A stretch of 64,000 bases of DNA from Coriaria nepalensis (Eukaryota > Streptophyta > Magnoliopsida > Cucurbitales > Coriariaceae). Location of the stretch: NCBI GenBank assembly GCA_027186245.1, contig CP114484.1:4228501-4292500 (forward strand). The letters run 5' to 3'. Below, piece after piece: positions 21,237-33,400 of the stretch (position 1 is the first letter of the stretch; each line of letters opens with the position of its first letter). A program made the translations under genes and the position numbers. The notes beneath the pieces are model-generated. The model ran no database searches. It had not been told where the DNA came from and worked only from the letters and a program-made list of their open reading frames with translations.

Positions 21237-22985
21237 TTTGCTAAAGAAATCTTTGTATGGACTTAAACAGTCATCTAAACAATGGTATAAGAAATTTGAC
21301 TCTTGTATGTTACATTTCGGTTATTCTAAAAGCAAATATAACTCTTGTATATATTTCTCATATGTTGATAAAGAACTCGTGTTTTTGTTCCTCTATATGG
21401 ATGACATGTTAACCATTAGTAAATCAAAAGATAAAATCCTTAGTTTAAAATAAAAACTGAATTCTGAGTTTGATATGAAAGACTTAGGTAAAGCTAAAAG
21501 GATTCTTGGTATGGAAATTACTAGGGATAGAACTAAGTATTCACTTAAGCTACACCAAACAAATTACTTGAAAAAGGTTGCATATAGGTTTGGTTTATCA
21601 AATTGTAAACATGTTTCTTTACCTTTAGCAGGTCATTTTGTCTTTAGTAAAGAACAAACACCTATATCTAACTTAGAAAAATGTAAAATGAATGATATCT
21701 CATATTCAAATACAATAGGATCTATAATGTACTCTATGATTAGCACTAGACCTAATCTTAGTTTCTCTATTTCATTATTGAGTAGATATATGTCTAATCC
21801 TGAGTATGATCACTGGATTACTTTGAAATGGCTTATTAAATACTTAAATTTTACTGCTTCTGTGAGTTTAAATTATGAAAAATGGACTGATGAGTTTTGT
21901 TTAGTTGATTTCATGGACTCTGACTTTGCATGTGACAAAGATTATGGGAAGTCAACTACTTCTTACTAATTTCTACTTCGTGAAAATTGTGTAAGTTGAA
22001 AAACCCAACTTCAGCCTCTTATGGTCTTGTCTTCTAGAGAAGCAGAGTATGTGGCTCTCTTACTAAAAGCTTTAAGGAAGCTGTATGGTTGAGTGGTTTC
22101 TTGAAAGAAATCAAACTAGATAGTGGGATCTGTTCTATATACTCTGACAGTCAAAATGCAATTCATTTAAGTAAAAATATGATCCATCATGAGAGAACTA
22201 AATATGTGGATGTAAAGTATCACTTTGTCAGAGATTTATTAGCTTCTAGGGTATTGACATTGTCCAAGGTTCCGACTGAGGAGAATCCCTCAGATATGAG
22301 TACCAATAATAGTTGCCACCAATAAGTTCAAACACTATTTAGACTTATTGTATGTTTGGTGACTATTTTGGTGTCTAGAGGCAATGAATGCATTTTGAGA
22401 TCTCATGTGCATTAGGTGTTAAAGGAAATGTGGTTTGAGGTTGGAATGGGTTTGGACTTCAAAAGTGGAGATTGTTGGGCTTTGAACTGTGTTGAAGCCC
22501 AAACCCGATGCATGTCATTTTTGGCAACCGGGCAAGACTTTGATTGCCCCACAAGTATACCAAATAAAACCCTCTTTGGTAACCCTCGTTCCTTTATGAT
22601 GAAAAACCGATTTCTAACAAAGGTGATATCTCTCATCTTTTTCTCTTGAGCGATTAGGTTAAGGTTTACTCTCTCTTGGAAATCTCTATGATATGTTGAT
22701 TATGTTCTTGCATATATGTTCAAGTTTGCTTCTATAGATGTTCAGTATTATGATCTGAGAAGTGTGATTCTTTTGGTATGAGATCTTTATCATCGTGATT
22801 TGGTTGTTAGGGTTCTTGATTTGTCTATGCTTATATTCTGAATCTGTATTGTATATTGTTGATCCTGGGATTGTTTGTAAAGAGAGAAGAACTATCATCA
22901 TAGTGCGTATGGGTTTCCAATTTATTGTTGGAGCCTCTAGTGGAGTAGCCTTTTGTGGTGAAGCACTATACGTCTTCTGTGTTCT
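21230..22985 (+). mobile_element. Copia fragment D (RT, RNase H, 3' LTR) inserted in the hAT pseudogene
   Basis: Coding begins abruptly inside RT ([20 protein letters not shown]) and continues with a YMDDMLTISKS catalytic block at about 21,395-21,425. MKDLGKAKRILGMEITRDR follows, then RNase H blocks to 22,320 (SDSQNAIHLSKN, YVDVKYHFVRDLL). All the upstream gag and integrase region is absent. A purine tract (AAAAGTGGAGAT) precedes a 3' LTR that begins TGTTGGGC at 22,473. The LTR's right end near 22,985 is approximate. Similarity to element A in RNase H suggests the same family. Confidence 0.8.
22473..22985 (+). repeat. 3' LTR of copia fragment D
   Basis: It starts TGTTGGGCTTTGAACTG immediately after the polypurine tract. 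The end is inferred from where hAT-like coding resumes. The two overlapping opposite-strand frames at 22,412-22,649 lie in this LTR and are not genes. Confidence 0.55.
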
Positions 22986-22994
22986 TTAAAGTAC

Positions 22995-23280
22995 CTTTGA
23001 TGTATGTGTTTAAAACTTTGATCATGAGAGAGAATCAAAGTACCTTATGTATATATTATTTTGCTCATCAACTCCAATTGGCACTCATTGGTGTGCAAAA
23101 AATAACATTAAAGTTATTGAATTTTTTAATTTTGTGGCTAGATTATTGAATGTTGTTGGTACTTTATGTAAACGGATGGACATTCTTCAACAGAGGCAAA
23201 TTATCAAAGTTAGAGAACAACTAGATGTATGTGTATTTCAAGTGGAAAAGATTTGCATTAAGAAACTACTCTAAAAAAAG
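22995..23280 (+). pseudogene. hAT-type transposase pseudogene, 3' part
   Basis: It encodes FKTLIMRENQS, YYFAHQLQLALIGVQK, then after a frame change FFNFVARLLNVVGTLCKRMD and QIIKVREQL. These are the conserved FAHQLQLAL and VARLLNVVG blocks of the same hAT family as 20,360-21,236. About 50 residues between VDARRC and this point are missing, so the copia insertion was accompanied by loss of host sequence. The C-terminal dimerisation domain is not present downstream. Confidence 0.75.
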
Positions 23281-25719
23281 CTATTGATACACGTTAGGGC
23301 TCATATTATAACAATTTGGTGAGTTTAATGGTTATATTTTATTATGTAGTTTATGTGCTTATGATTAGCTTAAGAGATATATTTTGTAGATAAAAGAGTG
23401 GAGCATCATTATAATTAAAAGCAATCCAATCGTTTAACTTTTTGTTCAGTTTATTTTTAATGAAAAATCACGGCCGTACCTCCGGATCAATGATTTGACA
23501 TTATGGAGTTAGACTGTATAGTAAAGTTAGAAAAATTATTAAGCGTTTGGTACGGTAACATAAATTATATAAAAAAAATTCATAATAAATAAATAAATAA
23601 TTTTGTATAGCTACATTTTACTTTTGTAAGTTTTTATATTTTACAAGAATGTCTATGAATTAAATTTTTTACTATAATTATTTTGTAGTCTGTGTACCAA
23701 ATTGATTTCAAATAATTACTCCACAACGGATAGATCCTGACTCTATCACTCCCGATTAGATTTTGCTTTGCCATCTTGAAGAATTTGTTCGGTCATATAT
23801 ATTTCTCTTTTCCCTATTTTTACTCTAAGTTGAACAAAAGAGTTTCTTGCATTGTGTTTCTCTCTGGTTTTCTAGTGTTTGTGTTTTTCTAATCAAGTAG
23901 ATATATGGTTCTATTATTCTTCTTGGTAGGTAGATCGTCTCGATCATAGGGAGTTAAATTTCTTCCTTTATTTTTGTGTACATCTTGGTCGATGAATGCT
24001 TGGTTAGATCTAGAAATTCGTAAAACTGGTTTGAGAGAATTTTTTGTGTGTGAGTTATAAAATTGAATAATTTTAGTGCGTGAGATTAACTATTTTATTA
24101 GAGTTCAACTTGGACATAGCTTTCCAAGATAACTTGGACATAACTTGGACCACGGTAAACCGTTTTGTGTTCCTACTGTTCTTGCATGTTTACTTTTCAT
24201 ATTTGAATAATTTGTGCTTTTGAACTCGAATTTTCAATCTGAACATTAACTAAAGAAATTAAATTGAGCAAAGATCAGATAAATTTATAATACATAAGTG
24301 TTTAGTTCTTCATATGACAATTTAGAAGTCACCATTAACTTGTTTTAAGAGTTTGAGTTGATATAGGCACCCATTGGCCAACATCTTAGATAATCGATTA
24401 TTTTGGTTCCAAAAAATGAAAATTGAAATTATAATATCATTGAAATTATGATTTCCTATTATTATATTACATGATTTTATCAGTTGAGATGCAGTTTTTA
24501 AATACCGATTTTTAAATAAGTTTTAACACATAATCACATGATCAAACGGGTTGTCCCCTATGAAAATCGATTTTTGATATTTTCATTACAAAAAAGGTTT
24601 TTAAATGTCATAGGCCAAAGATTTTGTTTGATCATGGTTTTTTTATTTTTCATTTCAAAAATCAATTTTTTCCAATAATTGCAAAAAAAAAAAAAAAACG
24701 TATCTAATGGTTGTAACGATATTATAATTGAAAACCCATTTGCCCACCAACATAATAGAGGATCTTTTTTTTTTTTTAATTCAAAAGAATAAAAAATGAA
24801 ATTATAATATCATTTTTTTTTCATATTTTATAATTATATCAATTGAAATGTAATTTTTAAATATCAAATTTTAAATAAGTTTTGATACATCTTTTAAATA
24901 GATTTAATTTATTATAAATTGATCAAATATAATTATGAATATCAATTTCATATATCATATATCTCTCATATATTCTATAAGCGATTGCAATCACTTCATC
25001 TCTAAACAGACGTCAAAAAATTGCTAATTACATAGCTAAATAGACCGGTCCCTCCATAAAAATCGATTTTTGATATTTTTTGGAAGTGTAAAAATGATTT
25101 TCAAAAGTCATTGCTAAGATATTTTGCTTAAAATATATACATATATATTATTTAAAAAGAAAAGATTTTAAAAATATTGAAAATAAACATTTTATAAAGA
25201 AGAAAAAAAATCTTTAAGAACGGAGATTAGATCAAGAGTAGTAGTGGGGAAAAGAAAAGTAGGTCACATATATATGAATTTGAACCCTTTTGGCCCAAAC
25301 CCTGGTAGTACTCTTTTGAAGATAAAATTTTAGATATCAAATAAAATCTAATTTTAATCTACGCACATTAGGAAAATAGGAAAAGACAGATTCGAACTTA
25401 CTTTTTTCCTTTCACGTCAAATGCTTTAAGGGGTCCTAAACTTGCAGCCCACGGTTTCAATTTTCAAACCCATAACGAGAAAAGAAAAGATGCCGACTCA
25501 GACCCCGTAGGTTTTCAATCTTATCCTCTTTCCTGAAAAAAATGAATAAAACCCAAAATAAAAATAATTAAGACCATAAGGTGAAGATAATAACAAGTAC
25601 AGTTCATTCAGATAAACAGCGTGAATTAAAAATTATTAAATAATTAAATAGTTTTATCGTAGTAACCGACAATTATAAAGAAATCATAATTACATCATGT
25701 TATTTGCTGAGGATCGATT
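23281..25719. other. AT-rich spacer
   Basis: No supportable gene. It includes a diverged direct repeat (24,400-24,640 and 24,790-25,130), a poly-A run near 24,684, and short duplications such as ACTTGGACATA near 24,112-24,150. The last 250 bp before the OXS3-like ATG should hold that gene's promoter, but I could not place elements with confidence. Confidence 0.35.
24400..25130. repeat. Diverged direct repeat pair
   Basis: Unit one (24,400-24,640) and unit two (24,790-25,130) share an ordered series of phrases. These are AAAATGAAA(..)GAAATTATAATATCATT, TTATATCA(G/A)TTGA(G/A)ATG, TTTTTAAATA, TTTTAAATAAGTTTT, and CC(C/T)...TAAAAATCGATTTTTGATATTTT. The units are separated by about 150 bp that includes a poly-A run. 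Origin unknown. Confidence 0.5.
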
Positions 25720-26502
25720 ATGAAGATGTGCTCTGAAGAGAATAAGGAGTTTCAAGTTCTGGGTTTAAGGGAAATGAATGGTCGTCATCACCATCATCAT
25801 CATAAAAGGGTGGCAATGATGCAAGGTGGTGATCATCATCATCATGTTGAAGAAGAAGAAGAAGCATCAGCATCTATGGAGTCTATATCCTTAGAGAGTA
25901 ATAATTCTGAGGAATCAGAGGCTTCTTCTTCAGATTTAATGGAGGATGCATCTTCTTCTTCAACCAGCTCCAGTAATTCATCATTATCATCATCCTTAGA
26001 TGATGGACCTCTATATGAACTTTCAGAACTCATGCTTCATCTTCCTATAAAGTAAGGATTAATTAACGCATAAACCCTTTTCTTTCTTTATGTTTTTTCT
26101 TATACACTAGATGTCGAAATGAACTCCCTTGTCAAACTCGATCTAGTGTAACTAACAACCTTATTAACTGGATGAAGACTTGATTTTTCTTTTTTTTTGT
26201 CTTGTTGTGATCGATTTTGCAGGAGAGGATTATCCAAGTATTATGAAGGGAAGTCCCAGTCATTCACATGTTTATCAAGTGTCAAGAGCTTACAAGATCT
26301 AGCAAAAAGATCGTCACCATCATCATTAGGGTCAGCCACTAATAGAAAGAAGTTGATCATGAAATCAAGCAAGAGTTATGGAGGTTTAAATCATCATCCT
26401 CCTCATCATCACAAGTACTACCCTAATTATCTTCCTAGGTCTACCATATCAAAGAAAACAGCCTCACTGAATAAGAAAAGTAGTTTCTTTATGTGCCTTT
26501 AG
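25720..26502 (+). CDS. OXIDATIVE STRESS 3-like protein
   Basis: Two exons, 25,720-26,051 and 26,223-26,502, join with a split AA|G lysine codon to give 203 residues. The conserved core spans the junction: GPLYELSELMLHLPIK continues as RGLSKYYEGKSQSFTCLSS then VKSLQDLAKR. This block defines the plant OXS3/O3L family, nuclear proteins linked in Arabidopsis to oxidative and heavy-metal stress tolerance, with a proposed chromatin role. The N-terminus has a run of six histidines (about residues 23-28), a second four-histidine run, an acidic EEEEE stretch and long serine tracts. The C-terminus is again His- and Lys-rich and ends SSFFMCL. The protein is low-complexity outside the core. The start is the first ATG of the frame. 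Function in this species is inferred from the core only. Confidence 0.88.
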
Positions 26503-27476
26503 ACTAGCACTTCTTAAGTTTCAATTCTATGGCAAATTTGTATTACTTACTACTTGCAAAGTACTGTTTTTTTTTTTTTTTTAAATAAAAATTTATTATT
26601 ATTAGTTTTTGGCTGAGGACTTTTTTTGGGTGTTTTTTAACAAATAAGCTATTGAAATCTTCGAATAACATAATATTTGAAAATCTGGAGGGCCATAAAA
26701 AGCTATCTGTATTTGGGAATATTTAACTCCAAAATTAACTAAAACAGTATGTCCGTTTTCTTCTTGAAAATTATAAGAAAACTTATTGTCAACCGGTTTT
26801 AACACTATCTCTTGCGTTTATAAATGCATCTTCTCTGAACCTCATTAACAGCTATTTTTTAAATTATTTGTTGTGTTTATAAATATAAAAATTAAATTTT
26901 CAACTATCAATTATATTTAGTAATTTTTTTAAATTTTTTTTAAAAATTTTTTTAAAGGGGGGAAAATTTATAATCATTATGAAAAATATTTTTAAGATAA
27001 AAAAAAAAAATTTAAAATTATTACCAGAAATCTTACTCCCGAAAATTCTTCACTTTTTTCACTTTTATTAGCATCCGCCTCACGCTTTAACCCATATTCC
27101 TAAACAAAATCTAAATCGAACTTCTCTAAATTTATTTGATAATCTTATAGATTGAATCCCTTTTCAAAATTTACGGTGCATGATAATTAAAAGAGAGGCA
27201 TTCTAGAACATGTGAATCGGTCTCTGTTTTGTAATAATTGTTAATTGTTAATGACTTTTTTATCTTTCACCACAAAAGTTAAAAACTATAACATAATAAG
27301 AAAATGATGTCAAAATACTTACAAAGATTTTTATCAATAATTGCATGTATATCCAAAAATATTCTTTACACTGAGTAAGATTCTGAAATTCAGATCCTGT
27401 TTTTCTACAAATGGGACTGAATTCTTTCTCACCAGAAACAACAAGATAACCTAAAAAGCAATTTGCATTATCATCG
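26503..27476. other. Spacer between OXS3-like gene and arginyl-tRNA synthetase 3' end
   Basis: It contains the OXS3-like 3' UTR, a poly-T run near 26,567-26,581 and AT-rich sequence. The 3' UTR of the arginyl-tRNA synthetase gene probably lies in 27,250-27,476. No other gene is supportable. Confidence 0.35.
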
Positions 27477-30400
27477 TCATATCTTGTAAACAGGCACTAT
27501 TCCCAAAAGGTAAAAACATTTCCTCATAACTGTGCCTGTTGCTTCACATAGCAATAGTCTACTCGTTTCTTCTGGCGAGCCAACGACCTGACGGATTATT
27601 TCATCCCGCCATTAGAAGGTACTTAAAAAATGTTTCTTGCATAACAAGCTACATATTGATAAGCATTTATTCGATTCCGCTAGAGGAAAACCATGAAAAA
27701 TAAGAGATTCTTAGTGAAAGAGGGAGCTTACCTGACAATTGGAATAAAATTTCTTTGTGAATATTTCTGAAAGGTTGTACAAGTATTCACACAACACATT
27801 GGGCAAGAGATTGGTGCACGCCTCCTCAGTGACCTAAAAAGTGAAAGGATGTCGATGGATGGAGTTTGTGATTACAAATAGTCATATGCATTCTATACAA
27901 AGATCAAGAAGCATGTGAGCAAATTAGGTACTTCGACGCATGTATTACCTCCGAAAACTGGAGTAAGTGAAGTCCCAACAAACGTTCCTCCTCATGTTCC
28001 AATACTATAGTCCCCGACTGTACAAAATTTAAATATTTCACATTAAAAAAGAAACTATTTTCAGTGGCTGAAATATGCTCGAGAAAAGGAGAAAAGGTTG
28101 TCCACATAATTTAGTGTGAGAATCACTGCCATCAGGATTATAAGGGACAAGTCAATCAAATAAGGGCAAACCACAATGAATGAATAACAAATCACTTAAA
28201 CAAAAAACTAGTAAAAAATGGAGCAAACATACTTTCTTCAACTCCTCTATGTCTTTACCAGATTTCCTGATGATTGAGCAGATACGAGCATGAGCATAAA
28301 GCAGGTATACAGCAGTGTTGCCCTGATTAAAAACAACTTGCAGAGCATAAGATAGAGGTTACAATATATGAGTACCAAATAGCCAAACTGCCTCAAAAAG
28401 AGAGGACAGTCTTCGTCTCAAATTGATTTTTTTTGCATAAAGTAAGCTTTGAAATGCACCTTATCATTAAGCATCTGATCAAAGTTAAACGTGTAATTAG
28501 TCAGCCTGTTGTTCTTCAAATCAGCATATCTGCCAAGACAAATAAATAAATAAATCAGATCTTACAAAAGCACGAATCAGAGAACCAAGCTGACTTCAGT
28601 AACCAAACAATAGAAGCAGTATAAAGAACAAAGTGGCAAAAAGTTCCAGTGGTAGACAAATGCCACAATTTTTCTTTCAAGTAAAAATACTGGGTATAAT
28701 TTCAGGTATTTATTCCCCGCAAAATAACAAACAGCAGATTACAGACCTTGAATGAACCTGCAAATCATAACCTTTTACAACGCGTTCAAATAATTTCTTT
28801 ATTCCCATTTCCCTATTTGAATATTGATAGGAACTTGTAATGATTCTAAAAATCCTAATCAAGAGCTCCAAACTTCCCATAATTTTCTCTCGGAGTCGAA
28901 GTAACCAAAAATAATACATTTTCTTTGTATTATTGTAACAAAAAGTTGTTCATAAAGACCCTGATTTCTCAATCTGCACATCAGCAAATATCACTCTTCA
29001 TGTATAAAACTAAGCTAACAAAAGGATGGGAACTTACTTAACAGCACCGTAACCAACAGCCTCAGCAATCTGTTCAAGCTCCTCTACTGTCCACTCGGCA
29101 GCTTTCTCTAATAAAGATTAAAAACTATCAAGATTAGAGATTCAGAGATGTTATTGTTGCAACTTGCAACTATGCTTTAACAAGTATTGGAGACACATTC
29201 AACACGATGTGAGATTCCTTTTATAGAAATAACAGATCTAAAGAACTCCAATAGCAACTTCATAATACATAATTCAATAACATACCACGCTCTATTAATA
29301 CTGTTTTACTGCGACTCTTGGCTTCGTCCAGTAAATCAACTAACCGGACCACTTCAGTATTACGAGTCCGAAATCGCTTACCATCTTCTCCAAGAACAAG
29401 ACCAAAACCAACATGGGTGGCTCTAGGGTGCAAATTATCTTTGATTGGAAGCCAGCCTGCACGTTTAGCAGCCTGAAATGGAGAGACAATTTCCTTAAAG
29501 TTTGCTTATTCGAATTAGGCAGTATTAAATAGATTGCAGAGAAACAAAATACGTAGTTGTTGCAGCCAAAAAAATTAAAGTTTTCTTAAAGCAAAGTTAG
29601 TAACAAACAATAACTGGAGAAAACTTGTATAAAAGTTTCTGTAGTTAAAAAAGGTAAAACTTCTCCAGGAAAAAGAAATGACTAAAAGCAGCACAAGATA
29701 AGATGCAACAAACATACCTTGAATACCATGTCAAAATGCTGCTGCTGACCAACATCGGTAAGATATATAATCCATTCAACTTTCTCTTCATTAAGGCGAT
29801 ACCTACACATAGCAAGGAATGGAACCAGTCAAAATTACTTCAGCTCATTCATATCCATTATACAATGGGAGTGAAAGAAGTACAACACCAATTTCATTTC
29901 AGTTCGTTCATACGGACTATATAATGGGAGTCAAAGAAGTGCAAGACCAATTTCTTCTTTTATAATCGCTAGACCAGATTATCATAAATATTATATAAAC
30001 TTTAATAATTTGCTCTAATAATTTTTTCAGGTTACAAAACTAGGATATATATACATAAGAAACCCTAGACTAGTCATGGTAAATCTTAACAATTAATTTA
30101 CAATTGCATATCTTAGAAATATATTCTAAGATTTCTCCTAGGATTTCTCCTAAGATTTCTCCTAACTGAATCCTAACAATATCTTTCCATATTTTCAACA
30201 CTCCCCGCTAGTTCAAAGATGTCTAACAAACCTAGCTTCAATATCAACTTGTCAAATTAAATCTTTTGTAGTCCTTTAGTAAACATGTCTGCCACTTGTT
30301 GATCTGTAGGAATATAAAGCATACATACTATACCTTCTTCCAACTTCTCTTTAATGAAATGTTTATCAATCTCCATATGTTTAGTCCTATCGTGTTGAAC

Positions 30401-33400
30401 AGGATTATGAGCAATATTGATAGCTGCTTTGTTGTCACAGTAAAGTGTTATTGGAATAGTACTTAAGAGTTTTAAGTCTTCATGTAGCCTTTTTAGCCAT
30501 AATATTTCACAAATCCCTTGAGCAACTGCCCTAAACTCAGCTTCTGCACATCTTCTTGCTACTATATTTTGTTTTTTACTTCTTCAAGTTACTAGATTTC
30601 CACCAACATAAATACAATAGCCTAGGTAGATCTTCTATCAGTTACACTACCTTCCCAATCAGCATCTGTAGATGTTTCAATCCTGATATGTCCACAATTC
30701 TGGAATAGTAATCCTCTTCTCGGTTTTCCCTTTAGGTATTTGAGTATTTTGTAAACAGCATCAAAGTATTCTTCTCCAGGTGAGTGCATGAATTGACTCA
30801 CAACACTAACTGCAAATGCTATGTCTGGTCTAGTATGAGATAGGTAGATAAGTCTTTCCACTAATCTTTGAAATTGTTCTCTATTCACTATCTACTCTGC
30901 TGCCTCTAACTTGAAGTTTGCTCCTATAGGAGTTTCAACCAGTTTGCACCCGAGATAACCTGTTTCCTTAAGCAAGTCAAGGACATAATTCCTTTGAGAA
31001 ACAAAAATTCCCTTCTTAGATCTTGCGAATTCCATTCCCAATAAATATTTCACAGATCCAAGGTCTTTTATCTCAAATTTTGTGACCAGAAACTTCTTCA
31101 ACTTTTCTAGTTCATCCGCATTACTTCAGGTTAGGATTATGTCATCCACATACACAATGAGAATAGCAATCTTACCGTCACTAGAATGCTTAACAAATAA
31201 TGTATGATCTGCTTGAGTTTGATGACATCTACGGCCCTTCAGAGACTTAGTAAGGCGATCAAACCATGCCCTAGGTGATTGCTTTAGACCGTATAGTGAC
31301 TTTCTTAATTTGTAAATCTTCTCTGACCCATAATGTTCTTCAAAACCAGGAGGTAAATCCATAAACACTTCCTCTTCTAATTCCCCATTAAGGAATGCAT
31401 TTTTCACATCTAGTTGTTGTAAAGGCCATTCAAGGTTAGCAGTAAGAGAAAGTAATACTCTTATAGAATTTACCTTAGCAACCGGGGCAAATGCCTCTTG
31501 GTAATCTATTCCATAGGTTTGTGTGAAATCTTTAGCCACAAGCCTTGCCTTGTATCTTTCAATCTTCCCTTTCAGCATTATATTTTACAGTAAACACCCA
31601 CTTGCAACCTACTGTTTTACCTCCTTTAGGTAAGCTAATAATCTCCCAAGTGTCATTTTTCTCAAGTGATTTCATCTCTTTTAACACAACCATTTTCCAT
31701 TCAGGTTGACTCATTGCTTTTTGGATATCTTTTGGAATTGAAACACTGGACAGATTAACAATAAAGATTCTATAGCTAGGAGATAACCTATGATAGGAGA
31801 CATATTTAGCAATAGGATGCATAGTACAAGTATGGATTTATTTCCTACGGGCGATAGGAATATCAAGATCAGAATTTGTAGAAACAGCTTTATCGTGATG
31901 ATTCAAAACATTGAAACATTTGGAACAGTTAAAACTGGCATACCTGTTTCATTCACAAGATCATCATCCAAAGAGGAGTTTGAGTTTTGGTAGGTAAGAG
32001 GTTGAGGTTCCTTATTCTAAATCTGCTTCCTCCGAGAGTAGACTAGCAACTCAAGTTGTTGCACTATTTGTAGTGTTTCTCTCCCCGAAAAAGAGTTAAT
32101 AATGTTTGATTCTATAAGTAAGGAAGGGTCAGGTAGGTTACTAGATTGAGGAACATTTAGAGTAGGCAGATTATGTAGATCTAGAACCGGTAGAGGTAAG
32201 GAATTTGAAGTTTCCCAAAAATGATCTTCCACCCTAGAATTACTCTCCCCTGAAGATAATTTTTGGTAAAGTAAGTTGTGTCTTCAAAGAAAGTTACATC
32301 CATGCTCACAAAAAAAAAAAAAAAAGATGATAACATGTATACCCTTTTTGATTAGGAAAATAGCCTACAAAGACACTTTTCAACTATAGGATCAAGTTTT
32401 GACCGGTTGTGTTTGTGTATATGAACAAAGACTGTGCAGCCAAATATTCTAGGGGTTAAAGAGTTGAAGATACGAATGTAAGGAAATGTTTCTAGCAGTT
32501 TGTTTAAAAGAGTTTGATATTCTAGGACCTTAGAGAAAACTTTGTTTATAAGGTACATAGCTGTAAGGATTGCTTCCTCCATAGATACTTAGGGACCCCC
32601 ATAGTAAACATGATTGATCTAGTAACTTCAAGTAGGTGTCTATTTTTTCTTTCAGCTATCTCATTTTGTTGAGGGATATCATAACAGGTAGATTGATGAA
32701 GTATGCCTTTTTCTATCAAAAACTCATTCAGGATTGAATTAAAGTATTTTTTTCCATTATTAGTTCTATGAATTTAGATTTGTGTTTGGAACTGATTTTC
32801 AATCATATAATAGAATTCTTTGAATTTTTTTGCAACTTCGGCTTTTTCTTTTAATAGAAACACTCAACATATCCTAGTATGGTCATCAATAAAGGAGATA
32901 AACCATCTAGTACCAAAAACTAGTTGTTACTTTAGAGGGTCCCCAAATGTCACTATGAATTAAATAAAATGATTTAGAAACTTGATAGAAATGAGATTTA
33001 TAAGAAACTCTATAATGTTTTGATAATTGACACAGTTCACATTGAAAAGACATTGAGTTAACATTATTGTCTTTAAAGAAAGATGGAAACAAATGCTTAA
33101 GGTAAGGAAGACTAGGATGGCCTAACCTATTGTGTCATAACATTATTTTATCTTTAACAAGAATAGAAGACTACTAGTAGTTTGAGCTTGTCCAGACTTG
33201 GTAGTTGATTCATCAAAATAGAGTTCATCAACCATCCTAGCACTGCCATTCATCTTCTTCGAATGATGATCTTGAAATTCATAGTAAGAATTATAGAATT
33301 TCACTAAGCAATTAGAATATTTGGTGACTTGGCTAACTGATAAGAGATTACATGATAACTTAGGAACATGTAGGATAGATTTTAGAGCGAAATCCTTTGA

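Noticed and set aside
22412..22649. Two opposing 74-77-codon frames
   Set aside because: They lie in the polypurine tract and 3' LTR of copia fragment D, where open frames arise by chance.
25783..25806. Six-histidine run as vector or tag contamination
   Set aside because: It is encoded in a two-exon plant gene with a conserved OXS3 core and uses mixed CAT/CAC codons, so it is native sequence.
25842..26033. Minus-strand acidic/serine frame opposite OXS3 exon 1
   Set aside because: It is the complement of serine and glutamate codon runs on the real coding strand.
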